This document shows, one piece after another, positions 37,191 to 48,523 of a DNA stretch of 64,000 nucleotides. The stretch comes from Schizochytrium sp. CCTCC M209059 (lineage: Eukaryota > Sar > Bigyra > Thraustochytrida > Thraustochytriidae): the NCBI GenBank assembly GCA_000818945.1, contig KN805465.1, positions 22,276-86,275 on the forward strand, read 5' to 3'. Every line of letters starts with the position of its first letter. Positions within the stretch are counted from its first letter, which is position 1. The notes beneath the pieces are model-generated. The model saw nothing but the letters and a program-made list of their open reading frames with translations, searched no databases and was not told the origin of the DNA. A program made the translations under genes and the position numbers.

Positions 37191-38012
37191 TCAAATCAAG
37201 GAAGACTCCTTGGGCGCCATGTACGTCATGGAACGCGGACGATACAGGTTAGGCTGCCTGTTTTGATCTGCATGCGGAAAGGAAAACGAGAACGATGCCG
37301 CGGTTGCGGAGCTGTTCGGGCTCCAGAGAGCGTCGAGGTTCGCGGAGTGAGAGCTCGCTGAGGAACTCGCGTGCGTGGCGGCATCGGGCCCGGCCCCTCC
37401 AGCTGGGTCATGTACAGCGCGCACCCAGCGTGCGCGCATTTGGTTGCGAGGCGTCGCACGGTCTCGCGGCGAAGGCGGCCGCGGCACGAGTCCGCCTCGG
37501 CGTCGTGACAACGGCGTGCGCGGGCTCGATTCAGCGTCTGAGAGCACCCGATGCGCGCCCGTGTCTGGCAGGGCTTGGCGCGCGGGCCTTGGCGAGTGAT
37601 CGGGTTGCTGAAGGCGCTCGAACTCGTTGCAAAAGGTCTTTGCGAGCTGGTAGACTTCGGTCAGGTCCGGCTGCGTCGCGCTGCGGTGCGGCGATGATCG
37701 GGGCTGCGGGTGGTTCGCTCGTGGTCTCCGCGGCGTGATGACCTCGGGCGGCGCGGAGCGAGCGTGTGGGCCCGCGCCGAGCGATGTCTTGGCGTCGTCG
37801 CTGGCGGGTTTGGCCGGGTTCAGGTCGTCGATGCGGAGCTCTGCGATGGCCTCTTGCGTGCTCCTCCTGGCGCGCAACGTGCGTCTCTTCGGGACGGTCT
37901 CCGCCCCGGCCCGGCCTGCTGCCGGCGCGGCCAGCGGCTGGGCTTGCGGGCTGCCCGAGATGCTCCTCGCGCGTCTCCTCGACGGGATGCTGAAGCCACA
38001 GTACCTGGTCAT
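37191..38012 (-). CDS. Ser/Arg/Pro-rich low-complexity protein
   Basis: Predicted 273 residues from the first ATG (codon 38010-38012). The opening TRYCGFSIPSRRRARSISGS and the middle PDLTEVYQLAKTFCNEFERL look like short conserved pieces; the rest is Ser/Pro/Arg-rich and probably disordered, with many possible SR/SP phosphorylation sites. It ends SMTYMAPKESSLI. No family recognised. A (CTG)n tract, CAG on the gene strand, lies about 45-90 bp upstream of the ATG, in the presumptive 5'UTR. The frame continues upstream only from a GTG. Confidence 0.5.
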   Translation of the reverse strand: MTRYCGFSIPSRRRARSISGSPQAQPLAAPAAGRAGAETVPKRRTLRARRSTQEAIAELRIDDLNPAKPASDDAKTSLGAGPHARSAPPEVITPRRPRANHPQPRSSPHRSATQPDLTEVYQLAKTFCNEFERLQQPDHSPRPARQALPDTGAHRVLSDAESSPRTPLSRRRGGLVPRPPSPRDRATPRNQMRARWVRAVHDPAGGAGPDAATHASSSASSHSANLDALWSPNSSATAASFSFSFPHADQNRQPNLYRPRSMTYMAPKESSLI

Positions 38013-38053
38013 CGTTATCGGCTGCGTCTCTTTCGCGCTCTCGCTCTTTCGTT

Positions 38054-38100
38054 TGCTGCTGCTGCTGATCCTGCTGCTGCTGCTGCTGCTGCTGATCCTG
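38054..38100 (+). repeat. (CTG)n trinucleotide tract
   Basis: About 15 CTG units with two ATC interruptions, upstream of the Ser/Arg/Pro-rich gene. On that gene's strand it reads CAG. Confidence 0.9.
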
Positions 38101-40899
38101 CTGGCCAGCTCGCTGCGGCGGTGCTTCGTTTCCAGTTTGCTGCCGCGACGTCGCACTTGCTCGGTCGCTCGGTCGCTCGCTCTCGCTGGTACGGCCTCGG
38201 CTCGGCCTCGGGATCGGGCTCGGAAGAGCAGGTTTCGGGTTCGGGTTCGGGTCTGCTCTCCGGGTCGGGCGCCTCGCCTCTTCAGAGTTTACTCGCCCGC
38301 CGTTCACGCACGAAAACAACGAACTCGAGAAACGAAACTCCTTTTTCTTTCCTTTCCTTTTCTTTCCGGGCTCGACCGACCCGCGCGACGCGAGGCGTGC
38401 AGGTAGGTTGGTGCCGGGGGCAGTGTGCGCGCGTGCGCGTGCGAGGGAGGGCGGGAGGACCCCGACTCGAAAAAAGGCGGAGTGTCCGAGACGCAGGAAG
38501 TCCTGACTCGCGGGTCTTTCAAGCCGCCTCCCCGCCGACCGGCTGCCTGTCTGCCTGTCTTTCTCTCTTCCTCCCCTATTCTTTCCCTCCCCCTCACCCC
38601 TCCCGCAGCTGCTGCTGCTGCGGACCCCAGTTCCTGCCCCGAGCGAGCGACTCGAGTCCCCCTTTTCCTTTGTCTCTCTCTCTACGCTGGCTCCGCGTCG
38701 GCGGGCGAGCTGCCTGCCTGCCTGCCTGCCTGCCATTGAGGAGCGTTTTATGGCGGGGAGGCCGAGCGGGCGGATTCGGTCAGAGCGCGGGAGGAACTGG
38801 CGAACCGAAGGCGAGTCGGGGCCGCAGGAACGAGCGGGACGAGGGATAATGGACGCGCTCGGCGGATGGATCGAGGGATCGATGGATGGATGGATGGATG
38901 GGTGTGTCCGTTCGTCGCTCGCGGCCTTGCCTTGCCTTGCCTTGCCTTGTCTTCTCGCGGAAAAGCAAGTCCGGATGGATGACTCACAGCTGCTCGTGAA
39001 AGCAGGCAGTCGGCTCGGTTTGGCGCAAGTTGGCTTGACTTGCCCGCTTCGTTCGCTACGCGACGCGACGCGACGCGACGCCTCGCTTCGTCTCGTCTTG
39101 TCTCGTCTCGTCTCGTCTCGTCTCGTCTCCGCGGCTGGGGCTGATTCTTTCGTTCGACGCGGGGAGTGGCAATGGCGGCGGCGGCTGTCTGACTGGCCGA
39201 TCGATCGACCGATCGGTGCCCTCGCAAGGTTCCTCGGCCTTGAAAGTCAACAAGCTAGCTAGGTAGCGGGCTTACAGCCTGGCTGGCTGGCTTGCGCGCT
39301 CTTGTTGCGTGCGCTTGTTGCTCTCGCCTTCTCCAAGCGTGCGAAGGCGAGGCGAGGCGGGGCGGGGCAAGAGAGAGTATGTATACGGACGGAGGGAGCG
39401 ACTAGTGGATGGCTCTTCTTTCTCGCTGCAGTCAGCGTCTGTCTCACTGTCGCACGCACCTCTTACTGGTCGCTGGCGAGCGCGCAAAAAGACGATCGAT
39501 GCGCACGGTCCCGACCTAAACCAGGCGCGCCTGAACTATGGTGGGAGGCGAGCGCGTGGGAGCGAGGCGAGCGCGTAAGGGCGAGGCCAGCGCGTGGGAG
39601 TGGCCGGCCGGGCTTGCTTGCTTTGCTTGCCTGGCTTTCCAATAGGAACAAATTTCTTTCCGGGGATCAGTGACGCTGCTGAAAGAAGCGCGAGGGAGCG
39701 GAGGCCCAGGCGAAAGACGCGAAAGACGCGGCGGAAGGGAAAGCGAGCAAGCACTTGTGATGCGCTGCGACGCTTTACTGCTGCCGCTGCCGCAGTTGCT
39801 GTTGCTGCTGCTGTTGCCATGGTTGCTGTTGCTGCGCGCGAGGACGTTCTTCCAGACGGCCTGCCGACCACAGCTCGCTCGCTCGCCCGCCCGCGTCCTG
39901 GTCCAGCCGGCCCTGGTTCGGGAATCAGGAGGGCCCGGCGCCGCCGCCCGCCCCGGGAGGTCGTTTGACCGGCGAGCCGCCCGACCGGGCAGATAGATGG
40001 CGGCACGGCGCGGCAAGGCACGGCGCGGCGCCGCCCTTCTGATCGCGGCGCAGAAGGAGGAGCAAGGGAGGAAGGGAGGGAGAGATTGGCCGCGAGGAAA
40101 GGGGCGGGAAGGGGGCGGGAAAGACCGGCGTTCGTTCCTTCCAACACGGTCTTTCGCGCCATCGCGTGCGCGATGTCGCGCCGCGCGCGTAAGAAGCGTC
40201 TCGACCCGACTTGATTCGACCGTCAACTCGAAAGGAGCAAGGAAGGATACGAGGCGAGGCGAGGCAAGGGGCAAGAGGGAGGAAGAAAGGCGGCAGGGGC
40301 GTAGTGTGTTTTATTTATTCTACAGCGGCCTCAGCATGGAAGCGCACATGCACATGCGGTGTGGCGTATCCATCCTTGCCGCGCCCGCCGCAAGATAGGC
40401 TCTTTTTTCCCCACCAGCGTGGGAGCGAGGCCCTGGCGGCTGGCTGATCTTTGCGACGCTCGCTCGCTCGAACTGCGTGCCTGCCTCGACGTCCGTCAGG
40501 CACTCCCTGCCAGCACCGTGATCACCATCGATCGACCTGGCCGGCTGTGGCTGCGTCTTGCTTGCTGCGCCTCGCCCGGGCGCTGGTCGAAGCCGAGCAA
40601 ACGCGCGCAAGAGCGACGCGCGGCGTGATCCGTGTGTTGGCTCGCGGCGCTCTCGAGCCAAGCCATGTCAAGCCATGTCAAGCCAGGTCTCAAGCCGAAT
40701 CGAGCTCGCGTCGTGACGGGATGGCGCAAGAAGCCGCTTGCTTTGGGGCTTGCTTGCTTGCTTGGTCCAGCTTGCGCCTCCGCCTCCTCGCGGCTGCCAG
40801 CCAGCCGGCCGACCCAAGCAAGCCCGGCAACTCGTGCGGAATCGCGGCGGTCCTCGCGAGCAATGGCGCCTCTCGCCTTCTTTGTGTTCGAGGCGGCCT

Positions 40900-40960
40900 T
40901 TTCCTTCCTTCCTTCCTTCCTTCCTTCCTTCCTTACCTTCTTTCTTTCTTTCTTTCTTTC
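40900..40960 (+). repeat. (CCTT)n and (CTTT)n microsatellites
   Basis: About eight CCTT units are followed, after a short interruption, by about six CTTT units. Confidence 0.9.
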
Positions 40961-43484
40961 TGCCTGTTCTTCCCTGGCGTCTTTCTACTTCCTCTCCTGC
41001 TCGCCTCGCGCGACCCTTCGACCCTCCTCCCCACACTCACTTGCTGCGGGGGCTTGGGGGTCCGCCGGGTGGGACGCGCGCTCCTTTGGGAAAGACCTCT
41101 CCGACTGGTCGGGGCGGATACCCCTCGCCCGCTCCGACACCTCCGCCCGCCTTGTGAAGCCGCCGCCGCGCCCGTCGCCTTCGCTGCGCCTCGCCTCGCC
41201 TCGCCCCCCTGGCCCCTTCCCGCCGTCCCCCTCCGCCTCCGCTTCCGCCTCCGCCGTCCACCGTCCGGCCGCCGCTTCGCGTGTGCACGCGCAGAGGCCG
41301 CGCCAGGGGCGGCGCCGCGGGAGCCGGGTCGTTGCCGCGCGCCACTGCCTCAGCCAGCCGACCGCACGGGTGCCACGGAACGAGTGCGGCGCCCTCTATC
41401 CTCCTCTCCTTCCCTCCCTCCCTCCCTCTCTGCAGCTGCTCTGCTCGCGTGCCGCTGCCGGCACGGCTAACCGAAGCTACTCGAAGCCAAACGTCGCAGA
41501 CGGCCGCGGCTCACGGGCGGGAGGGTGCGACTGCACGCGACGATCGATCCATCGATCCATCGTGCCGCGGCGGCCAGGGCTTCGAACGCGAGGTCTATCC
41601 TCGCCTCGCCTCGCCTCGCCTCGCCTCGTCTGCTCTGCTTGACACGGCTCGACATGGTCTAGCAGGGCGAGTAGGCATGGCGGCCTTTCCCGTCGTCATG
41701 GCCGGCGCGGCGCGCCTTCTCAAGATCCACATCGCCGGACTTCCGTCCTTCCCTCTCTCCCTTTCCTCCCCTCTCTCCCTTTGCTTCCCTGGCCTTGCCT
41801 CGCCTGCAAGTTGTCTTTGTCTTGCCTTCGCGTCGGTTGCGGCGGGGTCGGGCGCGGCGTCAACTCGCGTCGCGTCGCAAGGTGGGACGAGTCGGTTCGA
41901 GTTCAAGAGGGCGGGTCTTTCGCGCTCGGCCGTGCTGCGCGACGCGATGCAGCGCCGTGCTGTGCGCCGCCGCCGTGCGAGCACAGTGGAGCCACAGCTG
42001 CGCTGTTGCTGCCAAGGTGCGGCGCCGCAGCCGGCCGCATGCGTACCGTGCGGGCCCCGTTAGAGGGAGCTGCATCGCATCGACTATGGTGCCAGAGCCT
42101 TCCTCTGCTCTTCTTGGCCGCGATGCGTCCCGGCCACGGTCTCGATCCTGCCCCGCTCTGCAAGATAGATAGATCGATCGATAGATCCGGCGCGATCAGC
42201 ATGGCATGGGCAGGCAGGCAGGCGAGCGAGCTGGCGCGGCCGGTCGCACCACCACCCCGGAAACCTTCCCTTCCTTCGTTTCATGCGCGCGTTGCTTCGG
42301 ACCGTACGATGAATCGATCCATCGATCGGTCCTTCGCTATCGTCTGGCGGCGCGGCGGAAGTCAGGGGTCGACCGACGGACTCGGGTGGATGCAAGGATC
42401 GAGGCAACGGGTCGCTACCGGTCTTGGCATTTTTCTTCTCGCCTCCGCGTCTTCCGCGCGTTGATGTCATCCCATCCAGTTCGTTCGTTCGTTCGTCCGT
42501 CCATCCATCCCCCAACGCCGCCTGCAGACAGAGGTGGCGGCAGTGGCGGCCCGCGGGTCGACGAGGGAGGGCGGAGAGAGAGAGCCGCGGAGGGTCCCCG
42601 CGCCTGTTCGTGCGTGCGAGGGCCAGGGGCGTTCGCGACGGACAAAGAAAGAAGGAGCGGGCTTGGAGGGAAAACAAGCCAGCAGCTTGGCGTCGAACAG
42701 CTGGCCTTTGACCGATCCTCGAGGCGGCCGGCCCCGCGAGCTTGTGTTGGACCAACCCGACCGCTCGCTCCCCTGGCGCGAGAGCTGGCAGGCTGGCTGA
42801 GTGCCTGACTGCGCGGTATCCATCAATACCTGTCGATCAGAGACGCGGCGCAGGAAAGGAAGAATGAAAGGAAAACTTGTCGCGTGATGGGACGTGACGT
42901 GAAAGACGGACGCCCCGGGTCACTCGGACTCCGCTCGCACGGGCGAAGCGTCCCCCTCAGCCCGCTTCTCCTTTTCCCTTGACTGTGTGTTTTCCCCCTC
43001 ACGGTGGGCCACAGCGTAACTTTTGCGAGCCCCCTTGACAAACCGCAGCTGCGGTAGACACACAGTCGCTGTGACACTCACACCAACTACCTGTTTCGGC
43101 CGAGAAAGGCGAGTAGAGAAGCCCGACAAAGGCTTGCGGCTATGGAAAACGATCGTCTGAAGAGTAAGCTGCCCGCGTAGCGAACGCCTGACGGATCAAA
43201 ACTTTGCGAGACGTCCCGTGCTGGCCGTCCCCAACGATGCGAGGCAGTCGCGTGACGCGATCCGCGAGGAATCCGAGTCAACGTTCGGCATCTCGACAAC
43301 GAGTTCTCTCCCATCATACATTTTGTTTCGCCAAGCGAAACAGGGGCACCCAGCAGGGGCATGGGTTCGGGCAATTCGCACCGCGTCGATTCAGCCAGCC
43401 ATCCAGCCAGCCAGCCAGCCAGCCAGCTTTCCAAGGCTCTACGTCTCGCGCTACGGGCACGGCCGTCGGACAACTGTGAAGCAT

Positions 43485-43525
43485 TGCGATGCGATGCGAT
43501 GCGATGCAATGCGATGCGATGCGAC
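43485..43525 (+). repeat. (GCGAT)n pentanucleotide array
   Basis: About eight units of GCGAT with one GCAAT variant. Confidence 0.9.
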
Positions 43526-45876
43526 AACCGAAAGCCTTGGTTGCTCGTGTCACCCACCTTTTCACGTCGCACCCATCTTTCCGCATCACGAAGCGTCCGG
43601 AAACCCCAAGGCTGCTCGTAGTTCCTCGCCACGCGTCTCGTCTTGGCTCGCCCCGATGCGGCCGAGGTCGCGCCGTCACGGGCGTCTTCAACCAATCAAT
43701 TGATTCGTCCAATCAAGCACGGCGACTTGGCCGCTCTCCCTTTTCTTTTTATTGCACCTCGAAGCTTACCTGGCAGCCAGCACGAGTTCTGCCAACGTAC
43801 GCAAACGACACATTGTAGACCGCCCTTCAAGGTGATGCCGCACCTTTCTTATTTCCCTCACTGCGGCGATGCCAATACCGCAGCCGTAACGATCCGAGCC
43901 AGCCAGAGATAATGCGCGATGCCGAAAGGTATGCCTGATCCGCAGCCAGGACCTCTCTAGCGGTCAGTTTTTTGATTCCTCACCGCGCCAGCAGCAGCGG
44001 TGCGGCAGCGGACGTTTCCGTGCTGCGTCCCAGCTGGCCAAGATCGGCAGGCACTTGCGTCAAATCTGTCGGCTGTATGTCAGCTGGTCAATTGATTGAT
44101 AAGTCGATCGGTGAAGGCGCTTGCTCGCGTGTTCGCTGGCGCTTCGGTTCTTCGAAAGCATCACGGTCCCTGGGGAAAACGCAGGTCAGGTGGAAACAGC
44201 CAGGTTGGGTCTTTCGTTTCTTTCGTTGGGTCGTCCGCCAGCCAGCCAGACAGCCAGTCGAAGGCCGGTGGGGCTCACAACAGCCCCGTCGGCCACCTGG
44301 CTGCGTGCGCGCGTACTTACCTGCGTAGCAGTTAGAACCTGTCCTCGCTGATATCCCACCGCCCAACTACTGGAGGCTCGACCCTGCTTGGTCACTCACA
44401 CGAAGCGAGTGGCGGCGAGGACCGCCTTCCTGACGGCCGTCAGGAAGCCAGGCGAGTTCCGAGGAATCGCCTCTGGGGCCTCCCAGCCTTGCGATAATGC
44501 GAGGCACGCACGCAAACAATATCGCACGGGTCCCCGGCGGGTCTCCAGGATACTTCGGACCAGCGGAACGAGACGCAACGCGGGGCCTCCGCGGCTTGCG
44601 ACGCGTCGCTCATCACGTCGCCGCGTACCGCGCGCGGCCTGGATCCACTGCGCAGCGACCGCTGCAACGCAAGGACGCTCGGTCTTCGATTGGCGCTTGC
44701 GAAAAGTCGTCCCACCCTCGTGTTCACTCCCCGCATGAACGCTCTTTCTTGACCTCGTTCTTGACATGGACGAAAGACAACACGACGCAGGACGAAGATA
44801 GTGACCTCGCTTATGAGCAACGCAGGCAGACCAAGAGGCACGACAACGGCGTCAAGGACCTCGAACGCGCGACGCACGACCAGCCAGCCGGCGAACCCAC
44901 CGGCCGCTCGGCCGGCAGTCAATCAATCACCTGGGGAGGCGGAACCCGTTCGAGTCGGGCTGGAACGCCGCCCTTGTACGCGACGGTCTAGAATGATGGA
45001 AGGATCAGGCAGGCCGCTGGCAGCCGGGGAAACACACTAGTTAGTAGACGTTGCGCAGCGTTCGATTAAAATCCAGCCGGGGTCTTTCCCTCGCCTCGAG
45101 ATCTCCTCGTACAGCAGGCGAGGGTTCGCAGAGTTTAACGACAGTGCGGTAGGCGTGTGTCCTTACATGCATGCAAAGCACCTGCGTGCTACTTTGCGTG
45201 CGGAGTGGCGCCTCAGCAGGCGCCCTGTATTGCGGAACGGCTGAAGAGACGGACAGCTGCACGGGACCGGCGAGCTGCGACACAAGTTGTCGGCAGAAAT
45301 TCGAGGACGCGCCGCCGCCAACCACTCCGACTCAGGGACACAATGCGCTTCGTCGGAATGTTCGGGATCTCGATCGGTCTGCAGAAAGCGATCTCGTGCA
45401 ACGCATGGCGGGGCTGAACGCATGGCCGAACGTCGACGTCGTTGATTGGGAATGAGCGAGCAAGCTCGAGTCTTTCCGAGCCCAGATTTCCCGGTCAGGG
45501 CGACACGATCATGTGTAGACTGCTCTATTTTAGGGAGCTTGAGGTCCAGTATGCGCCGCCTTGGACATTGAATGAAAGGTCTGCGTTGCCGAAAGTGAAG
45601 AAAATTTTACACGTATATTGCTAGTTCACCTTACGCACGTCGACAATGGCTTGCTCTAGTTCAATGACAAGCTGCATCGTCAGACTGACGAGCGAAAAAC
45701 AATCACTTTGTCTTTGTCAACGATGTGCCACAGAGATAAAAGTATGTAGTGTCTTGACTGACACCGAGATTCTTGTTCGAGATCGGACATTGCACACTGA
45801 AGCATTCTCAGCTTTGTCTGTCAAAGATCAAAAGCTGGGCTTGGGAATGACTTTTCAAAGAGCACAGACTCATCCA

Positions 45877-46440
45877 GGTCTCACAGAGATCAGTCGTTCT
45901 TGCAAGGACGAGGTATGTGTAGAGGCTAGCCCTGCGAGCAAACATGACTGCCATTGGCAAGAAGAAAACATAGTTGCTCCTTCGCGCGCAAGCACATTGC
46001 AGAGCAATGTGGATTTCAAGAAGCTGTCCATTCGCTAACAAACGCCGAGGACTGATCCAAATGATCTTTAAGAGGTTGCGATGGCCTCAACAGGCAAGCC
46101 TTGTAAATTCTTGGGCGGGCACGTGTATACCATTCACATCATCCGGCTTTTAACCGTGGTCTCAGAGAGATTAGTCGTTCCTGCAAGGACGAGGTGAGCG
46201 CAGAGGCTAGCCCTACGAGCAAGCATGACTGCCATTGGCAAGAAGCAAGCATGGCTGCTCCTTCTCGCGCGCAAGCACATTGCAGAGCAATGTGGATTTC
46301 AAGAAGCTGTCCATTCGCTACCAAACGGCGAGAACTGATCCGAATGATCTCTAAAGGTTGCGATGGCCTCAACAGGCAAGCCCTGTAGATTCTTGGGCGG
46401 GCACGTGTATACCATCCACATCATCCGGCTGATAAACCAT
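45877..46440 (+). repeat. 281-bp tandem duplication upstream of rhomboid gene
   Basis: Unit 1 (45877-46157) and unit 2 (46158-46440) align head to tail along their whole length at roughly 85-90 percent identity by eye. Shared landmarks include CTGCCATTGGCAAGAAG, GGATTTCAAGAAGCTGTCC and GGGCGGGCACGTGTATACCA. The second unit ends about 270 bp before the rhomboid ATG. Short frames inside it are not convincing as genes. Confidence 0.88.
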
Positions 46441-46707
46441 GCAGAATAATAGGTAGACGTCCACCCGTCGGTCACGAAGGCGTCACCGACTTCGTCGTCT
46501 TCGATGCGCATCAACGGCTTGCCAAGTACAATTTGCGCAGATGTCCTTTAAAAATAGATTGAGCAAGTTGGCTACGCGCAAAAGCATCGAGGCTTCGGCG
46601 AGAGCTCGCTGTCAAGCTCACGAGCAAGGTCCTCCGTCCAGCACAACATCGTTCTCCTACTACCACCTCATCACGCCTTGGGCCGCCGAACGAGGGTATG
46701 GTAGAGC

Positions 46708-48027
46708 ATGAGTATGACACCAGAAGAGCTACGCCAGGAGGAGCGGCCCGCGCGCGGCGTGCGGGCGGTCGCGCGCGCGCGCGCGCAAGGGCTGGTGGAA
46801 GGGGCGGAGACGTGCAAGCGCGCGCAGGCGCGGCGCGCGGCTGTCTGGGTCGCCGCGCAAGCCACGAGGCGCAAGAGCAGGCACAAGATGCTCGAGGCCG
46901 CCGACGACGCGGCGTGGGAACCTTGGTGGGCAGAACCTTCGCTGCCACCAGTAACAGCGGCACTGGTGACGGTGTTGATAGCAATTACGGTATTCTTCAA
47001 CGTACTTGGCGCCTCGGTCGATATGGTCGCATGCAGCTATAAGGAGGTGGTCCAGCGGCGCGAGTTCTGGAGGGTGCTGGTGGCGCCTCTTGCGCACAAG
47101 GACCCAATCCATCTCATCGTGTCCGTACTTCTCGTCTGGGACTCGCGGGATGTGGAGCAGTGGATTGGCCCCGCCGCTTACGCTCGCCTTCTCTTCCACT
47201 TTGTTCTCATCATTGCGGCTTTGCATCTCGGGTACGCGCATTTTGATACTTCGCGTGGACCCGGCGTGCGCCCGAGCCAGACGTGGTCGTGGCACGGAAT
47301 GTCGGCAGTTGTCTTTGCGCTGCTCATGGCGCGCTTCGTCTTGCCGTACCTCGAGGAGACCTCTCAAATCACGGTCATGAGTTTTATTCGGGTCCCGGCA
47401 CCGTGCGTATCGGCGCTTGTGGTCATCTTTTACTCGGCTGTGGCGCAGCGTCCAGTCACCATGGTGCACGCAATAGGAACGATCGCAGGCGTGCTTTTTG
47501 TCGTTGGTGCTCTCGACTGGATCACGCCGTATCTTAGCTTTTGTGCTTTTCAATGGTGCTGCGTTGCCTTTGTGGTCGGCAGGGGGTTCCCGCCGACCCT
47601 CGTGTCAGACGAGGTTGTTGCTCAGCGGCGCATCGAAGAGGGCTTTGCTGCGCAAGTACAACGCCGAAGACGAGAACCTGCGCAAGATGAATCTGCGCAG
47701 CATGATGAAAATGCTAGTGCGCCCGAAGACTTGGAGGCCGGCGTCCCAGCCGGCGCTACTGTAGACGACGAGCTCGATTATTTGATGGAGATGCGTATTG
47801 ACATTCCTGAGCGCTTGCGGCAACCAAGTCGCCCCTCAAGCGAGGTTCACGATGACAGTAGCAGAAATCGAGGGACGCGCGCGAGTCGATCGACAAATGG
47901 TGCAGGGGCACAAAGAGCTCTTCCTCCCGGCCTGGCCGGTCTTTTGGCAAGCGAAATCCGAGCAAGGGCAAATGAACAAAATCGCAACGATGCCAGAGGT
48001 GTTGAGGAAAGGGGCGTTCATTTTTGA
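46708..48027 (+). CDS. Rhomboid-family intramembrane protein
   Basis: Predicted 439-residue protein. After a ~70-residue Arg/Ala-rich N-terminus come about six hydrophobic spans. REFWRVLVAPLAHKDPIHLI and VEQWIG match the rhomboid L1 loop and TM2 pattern. WHGMSAVVFALL aligns with the GxSG serine motif (Ser199), and MVHAIGTIAG with the TM6 histidine motif (His254), so a Ser/His dyad is present. The residue after the serine is Ala rather than Gly, and the usual TM2 Asn after the His-Leu is replaced. It may be an active protease or a diverged family member. The C-terminal ~130 residues are acidic, then Ser/Arg/Asn-rich and cytosolic. Location unknown; ER/Golgi is plausible. Confidence 0.78.
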   Translation: MSMTPEELRQEERPARGVRAVARARAQGLVEGAETCKRAQARRAAVWVAAQATRRKSRHKMLEAADDAAWEPWWAEPSLPPVTAALVTVLIAITVFFNVLGASVDMVACSYKEVVQRREFWRVLVAPLAHKDPIHLIVSVLLVWDSRDVEQWIGPAAYARLLFHFVLIIAALHLGYAHFDTSRGPGVRPSQTWSWHGMSAVVFALLMARFVLPYLEETSQITVMSFIRVPAPCVSALVVIFYSAVAQRPVTMVHAIGTIAGVLFVVGALDWITPYLSFCAFQWCCVAFVVGRGFPPTLVSDEVVAQRRIEEGFAAQVQRRRREPAQDESAQHDENASAPEDLEAGVPAGATVDDELDYLMEMRIDIPERLRQPSRPSSEVHDDSSRNRGTRASRSTNGAGAQRALPPGLAGLLASEIRARANEQNRNDARGVEERGVHF

Positions 48028-48523
48028 CATGCGAAAGGAAAGATCCTAATGTGTATACGTTTATAGCTAATCAGTCAGCCAATCTTTTCTCCGTGAGGAG
48101 AACTATACAGCGTGAACAAGCTTTGTGGCGGCAGGGGAAAAGGAACGCAGCTTATTTGGTCAAGCCGAAAGGATGAGTCTGATTGCTTGTATTATTTTTT
48201 TTTTGGTCTGGAAATCTATCTAAAGCTTCGATCGATCTACAACGCACAGAGCAGCTCTGCTGCGCTGGTCCTTACCTTGCTCCTGTCTCCTGATTTTGAA
48301 GCTCGTCACGCTTGTCTCAAGAGGAAGCAATCCCTGTGAAGACTTCGGCAGCGGAGAAAAATATCTGGCATATGTATACTCACATACGTGGCAGGCATGG
48401 GTCAATCTTGGAGAGAAAAAGAGAGTATGTGTGAGAGAACAGACCAGAGAGCATTGCGTAGAATAAAGAAAGAAGAAGCAGAAGAAGGTGAAGAAGGCTA
48501 TGAAAGAAAGGAATTCTCGCTCT
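48028..48523. other. Convergent intergenic region
   Basis: 496 bp between two 3' ends, with a T run near 48196-48206 and purine-rich tracts near 48410-48510. No gene seen. Confidence 0.5.

Larger units (their letters stand above)
38013..46707. other. 8.7-kb region without a convincing gene
   Basis: High-GC DNA in which overlapping ORFs of 200-400 codons occur in several frames at once. All are low-complexity (Arg/Ala/Pro/Ser or Leu/Ser) and none shows a recognisable domain, so I read them as a composition effect. It contains many short arrays: CTGC near 38718, GGAT near 38880, CTTGC near 38928, ACGCG and CTCGT at 39058-39128, CCTT/CTTT at 40900-40960, CGCCT at 41597-41628, GATC/GATA near 42170, CCAG at 43394-43428, GCGAT at 43485-43525. 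From about 45.45 kb on, the DNA becomes AT-richer and ends in a tandem duplication. Confidence 0.55.

Noticed and set aside
37531..38736. 401-codon minus-strand ORF with Gln runs
   Set aside because: Overlaps the Ser/Arg/Pro-rich gene in another frame, Gln run is the CAG microsatellite, and the rest is Arg/Gly/Ser low complexity. I cannot fully exclude it.
40451..42464. Several overlapping 220-340-codon plus-strand ORFs
   Set aside because: Open frames overlap in more than one register, are Arg/Ala/Pro/Ser-rich and lack any recognisable motif; typical of high-GC non-coding DNA.
44935..44975. GTTCGAGTC resembling a tRNA B box
   Set aside because: No matching A box, anticodon stem or acceptor stem could be paired around it.
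45646..46038. 130-codon ORF overlapping the 281-bp tandem repeat
   Set aside because: Its 3' half is the repeat unit and the second copy does not preserve the frame; no domain.
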